Positions 56,478 to 64,000 of a stretch of 64,000 nt of DNA are shown in pieces. Numbering within the stretch: the first letter of the stretch is position 1; every line of letters begins with the position of its first letter. The position numbers were made by a program, and so were the translations under genes. The stretch comes from Morganella psychrotolerans. Lineage in GTDB: Bacteria; Pseudomonadota; Gammaproteobacteria; Enterobacterales; Enterobacteriaceae. The stretch lies in contig NZ_LZEX01000004.1 in NCBI RefSeq assembly GCF_001676055.1, positions 1-64,000 of the forward strand, written 5' to 3'. The notes beneath the pieces are model-generated. The model did no database searches. It was given only the letters and a program-made list of their open reading frames with translations, and was not told the origin of the DNA.

Positions 56478-56601
56478 TACCCAACGTCATTCAGAATGCA
56501 GGCAGGCGGCAAGGGAAGACAGACGGGGAGCATACATCAGTATGTGACCCGGCGGGCTGAGCGTAGCCAACGAACCTGCGGTTTGAATGAAGAAGGGTAT
56601 A
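56476..56601 (-). repeat. Palindromic intergenic repeat, long form (R6)
   Basis: 126 bp, TATACCC to GGGTATA; its reverse complement matches R4 at about nine of ten bases. Confidence 0.85.
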
Positions 56602-56640
56602 AATAATTGACATTCCCCACACGCTTGCACAGAGTCTGAT

Positions 56641-58059
56641 ATGAATTTCTTTTCATTTGAATTTCTTGCCTCCTTTACTGCTTTTTTTCTGATTTACTGG
56701 CTCTGTCAAAAGAAGACCGGCTTACAAAATACGCTTTTAATTGCAGCGAGTTATGTATTTGTTTTCCTGTTTCAGCCAAGCTTTGCGTATGTTCTTGCCG
56801 GTTACACTTTATTTATTTATCTTCTGGCAAATGTTCTGAGCAGCCGCTTGTCTGCCCGCCGGATTTATATCCTGCTGGGGATAGGAATTACCGGCTGCTT
56901 TACGGTTTTCAAATACTACGGATTCTTACAGGAATCACTGCAAAGTGCTCTGTTACAGGCCGGAATTGAAGCAGAGCTGCCGACACTGGCGATCCTTGCA
57001 CCGATTGGACTGTCGTTTTATGCCTTCCATTCTGTCAGCTATGTGGTGTCTGTCTGTCGCAAAGAGATTGAAAAAGCGTCATTCTGGAATGTAGTTTTGT
57101 ATCTCTGCTTCTTTCCGAGCATTGTTGCCGGCCCGATAAACCGTGCCAAAGCCTTTATGCCGCAGATTCAGGCCACCTCGCGGGAAGTGATTAATTACAA
57201 AAAAGCCCTACTGCTGATCACCTTGTCGATGGTAAAACTGTTTCTGTTCAGCGCGTATTTGTCAGAGAATTTTGCCAATCCGGTATTCAGCTCGCCGGTC
57301 AATTACAGCGCGGGTGAGATCCTGGTTGCGGTTTACGCCTACGCGTGGAATATCTATTTTAACTTCTCCGGTTACACCAATCTGGTGACGGGGATAGCCA
57401 TGCTGCTCGGCTTTGTGGTGCCGGTGAACTTTAATGCGCCGTATCTTGCCACCAACCTGAAAGAGTTCTGGGCGCGCTGGCATATGAGCTTGTCTGTGTT
57501 TATCCGTGACTATATCTACATTCCGCTCGGCGGAAACCGCAAAGGTGCGGTGCGGATGAACATTAACGCCTTTATTGCGATGGTCATTTCCGGTATCTGG
57601 CATGGCGTCGGTCTGCCGTTTATTATCTGGGGTGCGCTGCACGGACTGGGTATTGTGCTGATGAATATCAAACACAAACTTATGCCGCCGCGCAAAGACC
57701 CGGCTGAAACGGTATGGCAGAAAACCACGGTCTGGATAGCACGGATTTTCACCTTCCATGTGCTCTGCCTGACATGGATTTTCTTTCGCAGCGCCACCCT
57801 CAGTGATGCGGTCACTATGCTGACACAACTGACCGCAGGCGGGTTTGTATCCTCGGTTACCGCAAGCGCCCCGCTGCTTGCCGCGTTCTGGATATTATTA
57901 TTCCTGTATCCGTCATGTGTTAATCTGTATCACAAGGCCGGTCAGTATTATCAGCGGGTTTCCTGGGTTTGGTATCCGCTGCCGCTGGCGCTCTTTATGA
58001 CACTGGTTTTCATTTTCTCACCTTCAGGCATGCCGGGTTTTATCTATGCGAATTTTTGA
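56641..58059 (+). CDS. patA: Peptidoglycan O-acetyl export protein PatA (MBOAT family)
   Basis: A 472-residue membrane-bound O-acyltransferase (AlgI/PatA type) with about ten or more membrane segments. The MBOAT signatures are present: FPSIVAGPINRA, WNIYFNFSGYTN, FWARWHMSLSVFIRDYIYIPLGG, and the active-site segment GIWHGVGLPFIIWGALHG with H321 and the invariant H334. It moves acetyl groups across the inner membrane for PatB. The patB start lies inside its last codons (14-bp overlap). It could also serve another glycan, but the two SGNH partners favour peptidoglycan. Confidence 0.85.
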   Translation: MNFFSFEFLASFTAFFLIYWLCQKKTGLQNTLLIAASYVFVFLFQPSFAYVLAGYTLFIYLLANVLSSRLSARRIYILLGIGITGCFTVFKYYGFLQESLQSALLQAGIEAELPTLAILAPIGLSFYAFHSVSYVVSVCRKEIEKASFWNVVLYLCFFPSIVAGPINRAKAFMPQIQATSREVINYKKALLLITLSMVKLFLFSAYLSENFANPVFSSPVNYSAGEILVAVYAYAWNIYFNFSGYTNLVTGIAMLLGFVVPVNFNAPYLATNLKEFWARWHMSLSVFIRDYIYIPLGGNRKGAVRMNINAFIAMVISGIWHGVGLPFIIWGALHGLGIVLMNIKHKLMPPRKDPAETVWQKTTVWIARIFTFHVLCLTWIFFRSATLSDAVTMLTQLTAGGFVSSVTASAPLLAAFWILLFLYPSCVNLYHKAGQYYQRVSWVWYPLPLALFMTLVFIFSPSGMPGFIYANF

Positions 58060-59227
58060 TTTTACGGAAAACCTTGAACGCGCCCTGAAGGTGGTATTTA
58101 TTGTGCTGAGCGCCTCTGTGGCGCTTGTCTGGCTGAACCAGAATCCGCTGGCGCGTTACTGGGAGCAGACATATCACCAGCCTGCGCCATGGGCAAAATT
58201 ACAGGGGCATTATGCCTGGGATCTCGGCGGATATCTTCAGGATGGCGTCATTGCCGCCGGGGAAACCATGGCGGAATATGCGCAGGGAAATCATGTCATT
58301 GAAGAGACTGAAAAAGCGATCCCCGGTAAATTGGCATTTCCGGAAGAGTTTCAGACCGGCCTGCATTTTATCAATGGCTATCTCTATCCGGCCTCTGCGC
58401 TGTCTGTAACCTTCCCTGAGTTGCTTAACCGGGGTAGCCTGCCGGCAGGCAGCTCTGTACTGAAACTGGATAAAGAACTGGCCGCAAAGCAAATTCTGGC
58501 GAAAAAGACACCGAAATCAATAATCGAACTTGAAGCCGGTGATAAAGTATTCTTTGTCGGTGATTCGCTCATGCAGGGCGTGGCGCCTGTGTTACAATCA
58601 CGGCTGACCAAAGCCTATGGCATTGAGAGCATCAACCTCAGCAAGCAGAGTACCGGCCTCACTTACCTCAAGTTTTTCAACTGGCCGGAAATCGTCAGAA
58701 CGACATTAGCCGCCAACCCGGATATCCGGCTGATGGTGGTGTTCCTAGGGCCGAATGATCCGTGGGATATGCCGCCGGACGGTGGCGGTCGCTATCTGCG
58801 CTTCACCTCACCGGAGTGGGAAGAGCAGTACCGTAAACGGATTCAGGACATTCTGTTAACCGCCAGGATTCATGATGTGGATATCATCTGGATCAGTCCG
58901 CCGAATATGCGCAAAGAGAAATTGTCGGATGGTGTACACTATCTGAGCGGGCTTTATCAGTCGGAAATCAAAAATGCCGGGGAAATCTGGCTGTCCGCAA
59001 ATACAATTTTCAAATATCAGGATCAGGTCTATTCCGATTATATCGGTGACGGCAGCAGTAATATCAAACTGCGCAGCGGAGACGGTATTCACTTCACCTA
59101 TAAAGGTCAGAAAGCTATCGCTGACACGGTGTTTGATCTGATTAAATTTAATGCTGCACCTCAGGAACCTGAGGTGCAAGAAGAAACACATAATGAAACA
59201 ACAAAAACGCCCGTCGTGGCACCTTAA
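58046..59227 (+). CDS. patB: Peptidoglycan O-acetyltransferase PatB-like SGNH protein
   Basis: A 393-residue protein anchored by one N-terminal membrane segment (about residues 14-31), with a periplasmic SGNH domain. Catalytic elements are S174 (FFVGDSLMQG), N237 in FLGPNDPW, and D346/H349 in GDGIHFT. This matches the PatB or DUF459 group, which transfers acetyl to MurNAc C6-OH. Co-translated with patA. Confidence 0.8.
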   Translation: MRIFDFTENLERALKVVFIVLSASVALVWLNQNPLARYWEQTYHQPAPWAKLQGHYAWDLGGYLQDGVIAAGETMAEYAQGNHVIEETEKAIPGKLAFPEEFQTGLHFINGYLYPASALSVTFPELLNRGSLPAGSSVLKLDKELAAKQILAKKTPKSIIELEAGDKVFFVGDSLMQGVAPVLQSRLTKAYGIESINLSKQSTGLTYLKFFNWPEIVRTTLAANPDIRLMVVFLGPNDPWDMPPDGGGRYLRFTSPEWEEQYRKRIQDILLTARIHDVDIIWISPPNMRKEKLSDGVHYLSGLYQSEIKNAGEIWLSANTIFKYQDQVYSDYIGDGSSNIKLRSGDGIHFTYKGQKAIADTVFDLIKFNAAPQEPEVQEETHNETTKTPVVAP

Positions 59228-60419
59228 ACTCGCAGGCGCGGCTGTATTACTCGCCGCTGCCGTTTCTCTGATGTCTTGTCAGAACAGCACTGACAAGCCG
59301 TGGATAACACCGACGCAGACACCGCCACCGGTGTCACGTAATGATCTGACCAACTATGGCGATCCGAATCTCAGCCGGTTAGCGCATCGCCTGCGTGATC
59401 CGTCGGCCCGCATCCATATTGTCCAGATCGGGGATTCACATACTGCGGCCGATTTTTTCTCCGGCACATTGCGGGATAAATTCCAGGCAGGCTACGGTGA
59501 TGCAGGTATCGGCTTTGTTCCGCCAAGCATTATTGCCGGACAGCGTACCGCAAATTTCGTCTTCACTGAGCCGAAAAAACAGTGGTCATTTCTGACCAGC
59601 CGGAAAGATGATGCACCGAACTTCCCGCTGGGCGGCTTTATTATTTCGCCGCTGACCGGACACAGCACACTGACGATGAAAGAGCGTAATCCAACGTCAA
59701 ATCAGTATGATATGCAGGTATTATATCAAACATCTTATCCGGCATCAGTTTCTGTACGCTCTGCCACCAACAGCACACTGAATCTTCAGCCGTCCTCCGG
59801 CTGGCGTTTCTCTGACAGTGTACCGGTGACCTTCCCGGCGGACATTACGACAAGTGAACAGAGCCCGCTGAATATCGGTGGCTGGTTTATTACCCGTAAC
59901 CATCCGGGTGTGATGTTGTCGGCTGTCGGCATCAATGGTGCCACCATTGCCATGACAGACAAATGGTCGCCGCAATGGGTCAGTACTCTGGCAGAAACCG
60001 CACCGGAGATGGTGATCCTCGCTTACGGTACCAATGAAGCCTTCAATGACACCCTGAATCTGGATCTCTATCGTCAGCAGCTTACCGCTAATGTGCATAA
60101 AATCCGTCAGGCAATGCCGGATGCGGTGATCCTGCTGGTCGGTCCCGGTGACAGTATCAAAAACAAAACAGCACCGGACTGCCGCTCACAACAGCCGGCG
60201 AACCTGCATAATGTGATAAACATTCAGCAGTCTGTCGCCAAAAGCGAAGGTTTACTTTATTGGGACTGGCAGCAATATATGGGCGGGGATTGTGCGATTA
60301 ACAGCTGGGTTCTGCGGGATCTCGCGCGTCCGGATAAAGTTCATCTCTCAGCCGCAGGCTATGAACGCAGTGCCACAGCACTCTATAACGCGCTGGATGC
60401 ACTGCTCCGCCAGCAATAA
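59193..60419 (+). CDS. Ape1-like peptidoglycan O-acetylesterase lipoprotein
   Basis: A 408-residue SGNH hydrolase with lipobox LMSC (Cys29), so a lipoprotein. Serine motif GDSHTAADFF (S82), Gly/Asn block AYGTNEAF, and D-x-x-H block PDKVHLSAAG near the C-terminus. The middle (about 150-270) looks like an inserted carbohydrate-binding beta domain, as in Ape1. Likely removes acetyl groups so that lytic transglycosylases can act. Starts inside the end of patB. Confidence 0.8.
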   Translation: MKQQKRPSWHLKLAGAAVLLAAAVSLMSCQNSTDKPWITPTQTPPPVSRNDLTNYGDPNLSRLAHRLRDPSARIHIVQIGDSHTAADFFSGTLRDKFQAGYGDAGIGFVPPSIIAGQRTANFVFTEPKKQWSFLTSRKDDAPNFPLGGFIISPLTGHSTLTMKERNPTSNQYDMQVLYQTSYPASVSVRSATNSTLNLQPSSGWRFSDSVPVTFPADITTSEQSPLNIGGWFITRNHPGVMLSAVGINGATIAMTDKWSPQWVSTLAETAPEMVILAYGTNEAFNDTLNLDLYRQQLTANVHKIRQAMPDAVILLVGPGDSIKNKTAPDCRSQQPANLHNVINIQQSVAKSEGLLYWDWQQYMGGDCAINSWVLRDLARPDKVHLSAAGYERSATALYNALDALLRQQ

Positions 60420-60439
60420 ATAAGCTGTATAATGTTATT

Positions 60440-60474
60440 CACAGTAACGGGACGGAAAGCCCCCCGTTACTGTG
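60440..60474. terminator. Hairpin between convergent genes
   Basis: Perfect 12-bp stem CACAGTAACGGG / CCCGTTACTGTG, 11-nt loop, placed between the ape1-like gene and the fusion gene. It can end transcription from both sides, although T-runs are weak. Confidence 0.6.
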
Positions 60475-60502
60475 AAAACGTTACGATAAAAACTATCCTT
60501 TC

Positions 60503-62404
60503 TCAGCAGTTCACACTGTGTCCGAGCACACCAATCATCGCGTTCTCATTCATATTCTGAATTAATCCATTATTCTTATCAGTCAGTTCCAGCTCATCGC
60601 CATGTTCCGGCGGCACCACAATAATAAAACGGCTGCCATTGCGTTCTGCGTTCTTACGACAAGCATTAATCCGCATCCCGGAGCAATCATTTTTAATGGT
60701 GAAATGCGGGAACAGTGTCCGTAACCGGCGGCCCACAATCAGGGCATTTCCGGCAGCACGGGTATTTTCAGGGATCAAAACCACATCCGTCGCATTCTGG
60801 CGTAACAACTGTTTATGACATGTGCGGATCAGAAAAATGATCGGATCAAGCATGAAAGCAAAGCCGCTGACAGCCATATGTTTCCCCAGCAAGTGTGAGG
60901 CGCTGGCATCATAGCGGCCACCACGGCAAAGCAACGCATCAGGGCTGTCCGGATGCGTGGTACGCCACTCAAAGAGGGTATGACAGTAATTATTCACCGG
61001 ATAAAGCGTGGGCGTCACACTGTACGGAATTTTCAGGCGGTTCAGTGAATCCAGCAATTCCCGGAAACGGGTGGTGGATGCTTCAGACAGAAAATCACTC
61101 AGCAGCGGCGCTTTTTTATTCACAATATCCAACAATTTGTGCGGCGTTGAGAGTAATTGCTCTGGTCTTTCCTCCAGAATGACCCGCCACTGATCTTCAA
61201 AAAAGGGCAGAAACGGCTGATAGTACGCCACCAGCGCCTGACGAAACCGGGTAAATTCAGCTTCTGTACCAACGGTATTAATATTTAATTCAATATACGG
61301 CGTGAGATGCAGTGAACTGAAAAAATCATACTGCATTAAAATATGCTCCAGCTCGATATCAATATTATCGTAGCCGAACGCTTCCACGCCAATCTGGTGA
61401 TATTGCTCAAAGTCCTGCTTTTGCCCGGCAACAGAGCGAAACATTGCGCCGATATACCACAATTTACTTTTCGACTGTAAATGCTGATGTTGTGCGATCA
61501 CCCGCAGACATCCCATTGTTCCTTCTCCGCGCAACAGCGCCGGATGGCTGCAATTAAGTGTCGGGGAATCATGGTTATCATGAGAAAATGCCGCTGTATT
61601 TTTCATATTCTCATCCCAGTATTCCAGCAACGGAAAACGGATCTCCTGGTAGCAATAGCGCTCCAGTAACTTCGATGCCCGGTTTTCGAGCCAGATCCAA
61701 TCCGCCACATTATTACTGTAGTGTTTCCGTGGTCGCCCCGCCTGATGCGGGCGTACAGTGCGGTTCGCCTCAAACTCGAGTTTCTGACAATATTGATTCG
61801 TTCCCAGCACACAGTTTTGTTTCAGGCAGGTTTGTATCCGCTCAGTAACGGCCGGGCTTATTGTGGTATATAAAAAATGCTGATAATGAATGCCGCGCTC
61901 CTGCGCTGATTTTCCTAATTGTAAATAACACTGATGTTCAGTGATTCTCGGAATAACACATTCCCCTGAGTTATGACTGAAGCTGGAATAATTGCAGTTA
62001 TGTTTATCATTATATTCTGACTGATCTGACGGGAAGGTATCAACATATTGAGAGACTAAAAGAAAATAAGAATTCGCTTCAATAAGGCAACTGTTATAGC
62101 GCCGTTCCCATAATGCACCGCTGCGCTTATATTTATTATTGTAATAAGGAACATACTGACGGCCGATATGCTGAATGAAGCGACTCAGATCTTCTTTTGA
62201 TTTTGGCGTCAGTAACAACAGAACAACATCAGCCTGAAAAGAGTACGCATGTAATTCACAATCATATGATTCTAAAGACTTATCAATGCAAGTCAGAAAG
62301 CGGGAATAATCCTCCTCTTCCTGAAAGAGTTTCTGATGATTGTGTCCGTTAAGTTTAATAAGCTGTGGTAATCCGGAAAAATAAAGGCGCTCTCGTCTTG
62401 GCAT
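60503..62404 (-). CDS. REP-transposase-like domain fused to a degenerate histidyl-tRNA synthetase
   Basis: 633 residues in two parts. Residues 1-226 follow the whole TnpA-REP (Y1/RAYT) plan: MPRRERLYFSGLP, EEEDYSRFL, GALWERRYNSCLIE, QYVDTFP with Tyr120, and the family tail GRPRK. The HUH pair is lost (QADVVLL where NHVHLL is expected). Residues 230-633 follow class II HisRS: LRGEGTMGCLRV, LWYIGAMFRS, QYHQIGVEAFG, GGRYD. Key residues are missing: the HisA motif RGLDYY reads YPVNNY, motif 3 ER is DP, and the second motif 2 arginine is gone. It is thus probably unable to charge tRNA and may bind histidine or tRNA as a sensor. Divergent from an amine-type antiporter. No break or stop at the join. 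Confidence 0.8.
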   Translation of the reverse strand: MPRRERLYFSGLPQLIKLNGHNHQKLFQEEEDYSRFLTCIDKSLESYDCELHAYSFQADVVLLLLTPKSKEDLSRFIQHIGRQYVPYYNNKYKRSGALWERRYNSCLIEANSYFLLVSQYVDTFPSDQSEYNDKHNCNYSSFSHNSGECVIPRITEHQCYLQLGKSAQERGIHYQHFLYTTISPAVTERIQTCLKQNCVLGTNQYCQKLEFEANRTVRPHQAGRPRKHYSNNVADWIWLENRASKLLERYCYQEIRFPLLEYWDENMKNTAAFSHDNHDSPTLNCSHPALLRGEGTMGCLRVIAQHQHLQSKSKLWYIGAMFRSVAGQKQDFEQYHQIGVEAFGYDNIDIELEHILMQYDFFSSLHLTPYIELNINTVGTEAEFTRFRQALVAYYQPFLPFFEDQWRVILEERPEQLLSTPHKLLDIVNKKAPLLSDFLSEASTTRFRELLDSLNRLKIPYSVTPTLYPVNNYCHTLFEWRTTHPDSPDALLCRGGRYDASASHLLGKHMAVSGFAFMLDPIIFLIRTCHKQLLRQNATDVVLIPENTRAAGNALIVGRRLRTLFPHFTIKNDCSGMRINACRKNAERNGSRFIIVVPPEHGDELELTDKNNGLIQNMNENAMIGVLGHSVNC

Positions 62405-62825
62405 AGTTCAGCGCTCCGACCGCTAAAAATAATTAAATTATCTAATGTTTATATTATATAAAAATCACCTTGTCATTCTAACTTATATTATGGCAATTGT
62501 TTTTATTTTTGAATGCGGTTCTTTTTTATCATACTGAAATAAATATATTTATTTTTTCTTTGTTATTTTGTTCATTCACTGATGACAAAAGTAAAATAAT
62601 AACCACACAGAAAGTTGTTGGTATTCACGATAAAAAAGGGGACGGAGTCACTTACTGAAAAATAGCTCATAAAATGTTCATTTTTGGTTGAAACTGTTAT
62701 GTGAACACTGTTTTTGTTGATCTAAATCACGTTTTAAGGGGCTTTAAGAAATTAAGTTTTTCCCATCTCGGTAATTGTCATCGGGTGCACCTTTCCAATT
62801 AACAATCATTAACAGGAAAAGCATT
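62405..62825. promoter_or_regulatory. Divergent promoter region, fusion gene / antiporter
   Basis: 421 bp, AT-rich, holding promoters for both genes. A near-perfect FNR-type palindrome is at 62717-62730, and AGGAAAA (62814-62820) is the antiporter ribosome site. Nothing else identified. Confidence 0.5.
62717..62730 (+). promoter_or_regulatory. FNR-like binding site
   Basis: TTGATCTAAATCAC matches the FNR consensus TTGAT-N4-ATCAA at 9 of 10 positions. It lies 96 bp before the antiporter start, a position fitting activation under low oxygen. CRP binding is a weaker alternative. Confidence 0.5.
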
Positions 62826-64000
62826 ATGGGAAACATGAGTGCCAGTTCCGCCCATAAAATGGGGGTCGTCGCGCTAACCCTGGTAACCGCATCAAATATG
62901 ATGGGTTCCGGTGTATTTATGCTGCCGACCAACCTTGCGGGCGTTGGTTACATCTCTTTATGGGGATGGCTATTTACAATTATTGGTGTGATTGCACTGG
63001 CGTTGGTGTTTGCCAAAACCAGCCTTATCACACCACGTAACGGCGGGATCGTCGCGTATGCCAGTGATGCATTCGGCCCGTTTATCGGTTTCCAGACCAC
63101 TGTCTGCTACTGGATAAGTGCCTGGGTCGGTAACGTCGCGCTGCTGGTTGCCGGTGTCGGTTACCTCAGCTACTTCTTCCCTGAGCTGCGAAACCCGACT
63201 ATCGGCAGCATTGTTGCTATCGTTATTTTGTGGGGTTTCGTTGTTTTAGCCAGTTTCGGCGCCCGTGTCGCCGGTCGCGCACAGTCTTTCACCGCGAGCT
63301 GTATGCTGGTTGTGGTACTGGGTGTGGGTGTTATCGGCTGGTTCTGGTTTGATCCGCAGATGTTCTCTCAGGTCTATAACGGCACCGGTAAAAGCGATAC
63401 TTCCGCCATTATTACGGCTGCATCTATTGCACTGTGGGGCTTCCTCGGGGTTGAATCTGCCGTGGTGTCCAGTGGTCAGGTGGATAAACCGGAATACACA
63501 GTTCCCCGTGCAACCGTCTATGGTCTGCTGATTGCGTCCGTCTGCTACGTCGGCAGCTGTACCGTCATCATGGGTCTGGTTCCGCATGAAGAACTGGTTA
63601 ACTCTGCCGCACCATTTGCTGATGCAGCGCGTTATATGTTCGGTGAAACCGCCGGTACTGTAGCATCAATCCTGAGTATTATTGCCTGCTTCGGCTCTAT
63701 CTCCGGCTGGTTAATTCTTCAGTCAGAAGGTCCCCGCGCCGGTGCTGACCAGGGTCTGTTCCCTAAATTCTTCTCCGATGTGAATAAAAATGACGTACCG
63801 ATGAAAAGCCTTATTTTCACCGGTGTACTGATGAGCTTAGTGCTGCTGATGACCGCATCACCAAACCTCGCCAAACAGTTTGAAATCGTCATTCTGATGT
63901 CTGTATTCGCTTCTCTGCTGCCATACATGTATGCGCTGATTTCCCTGCCTATCATCATGGTGTCCAAAAAAATGAACCGCGGCAGTACGTTTATTTTCTA
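62826..64000 (+). CDS. Basic amino acid/amine antiporter (PotE/CadB/HdcT-like), 3' end outside window
   Basis: 391 complete codons visible, no stop. APC family of decarboxylase-coupled antiporters: KMGVVALTLVTASNMMGSGVFMLP in the first segment, ALWGFLGVESAVVSSGQVDKPE in segment 6, and GSISGWLILQSEGPRAGADQGLFP. These proteins exchange an amino acid for its decarboxylation product (ornithine/putrescine, lysine/cadaverine, histidine/histamine) in acid resistance. The sequence departs from both PotE and CadB, and the HisRS-like neighbour hints at histidine/histamine exchange, known in Morganella as hdcT. The gene next to it would settle this, but it is beyond the window. Confidence 0.82.
   Translation, partial: MGNMSASSAHKMGVVALTLVTASNMMGSGVFMLPTNLAGVGYISLWGWLFTIIGVIALALVFAKTSLITPRNGGIVAYASDAFGPFIGFQTTVCYWISAWVGNVALLVAGVGYLSYFFPELRNPTIGSIVAIVILWGFVVLASFGARVAGRAQSFTASCMLVVVLGVGVIGWFWFDPQMFSQVYNGTGKSDTSAIITAASIALWGFLGVESAVVSSGQVDKPEYTVPRATVYGLLIASVCYVGSCTVIMGLVPHEELVNSAAPFADAARYMFGETAGTVASILSIIACFGSISGWLILQSEGPRAGADQGLFPKFFSDVNKNDVPMKSLIFTGVLMSLVLLMTASPNLAKQFEIVILMSVFASLLPYMYALISLPIIMVSKKMNRGSTFIF

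Noticed and set aside
60503-62404. Active IS200/IS605-like mobile element
   Set aside because: The HUH histidines are missing, no element ends or TnpB are visible, and the domain is fused to a HisRS fold.
1-64000. tRNA or rRNA genes
   Set aside because: None recognised by sequence landmarks in any intergenic stretch.

Overview
The window reads as chromosome of a Morganellaceae enterobacterium, most likely Morganella (M. morganii or a close relative). The grounds are MR/P-type fimbrial operons with MrpI-like recombinases and MrpJ-like regulators, enterobacterial housekeeping genes (ymjA, yjdM, recX, bax, an OmpC/OmpF porin), the pgt phosphoglycerate uptake locus, and AT-rich intergenic DNA. 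The species name is inference from gene content, not from a marker gene.

Layout. 1-1.4 kb: a truncated gene, ymjA and yjdM. 1.4-23.2 kb: a fimbrial island with two complete MR/P-like operons in tandem on the minus strand. The upstream operon (21.5 to 13.9 kb) matches mrpABCDEFGHJ gene for gene and ends with a zinc-type MrpH tip adhesin and MrpJ. The downstream operon (12.8 to 2.7 kb) has the same A-B-C-D-minor pilin plan, then two tandem non-MrpH adhesins and an O-antigen-ligase/PglL-type membrane protein. Each operon has an invertible promoter element in front of it (IE1 21604-21897, IE2 13038-13378). Their inverted repeats are related to each other, and both carry a sigma70-like promoter facing away from the operon, i.e. 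apparently OFF. Three FimB/MrpI-type recombinase genes (one frameshifted) and three MrpJ-like regulators lie in this island; a fourth regulator belongs to the next operon.

22.9-28.8 kb: a third, shorter chaperone-usher operon. 28.8-38.7 kb: an AT-rich spacer, a porin with two near-identical terminators, and pgtABC/pgtP with a frameshift in pgtB. 38.8-46.2 kb: one very large type Va autotransporter. 47.2-49.4 kb: an APC permease, recX and a small hypothetical gene. 50.2-55.2 kb: a fourth chaperone-usher operon on the plus strand which, together with bax, lies between two inverted 126-bp copies of a palindromic repeat family. 56.6-60.4 kb: a peptidoglycan O-acetylation cluster (PatA, PatB, Ape1-like). 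60.5-64 kb: an unusual protein joining a REP-transposase-like domain to a catalytically degenerate histidyl-tRNA synthetase, divergent from a PotE/CadB/HdcT-type antiporter cut by the window edge.

The most notable pattern is layered ON/OFF control of the downstream MR/P-like operon. Besides the invertible promoter, four genes in or next to it (major pilin, tip adhesin, glycan ligase/transferase, adjacent recombinase) each carry a homopolymer of 8-14 bp at which removing one base restores the frame. This could be slipped-strand phase variation, ongoing decay, or sequencing error, and raw reads would decide. The transposase-HisRS fusion is the other strong candidate for an undescribed system.
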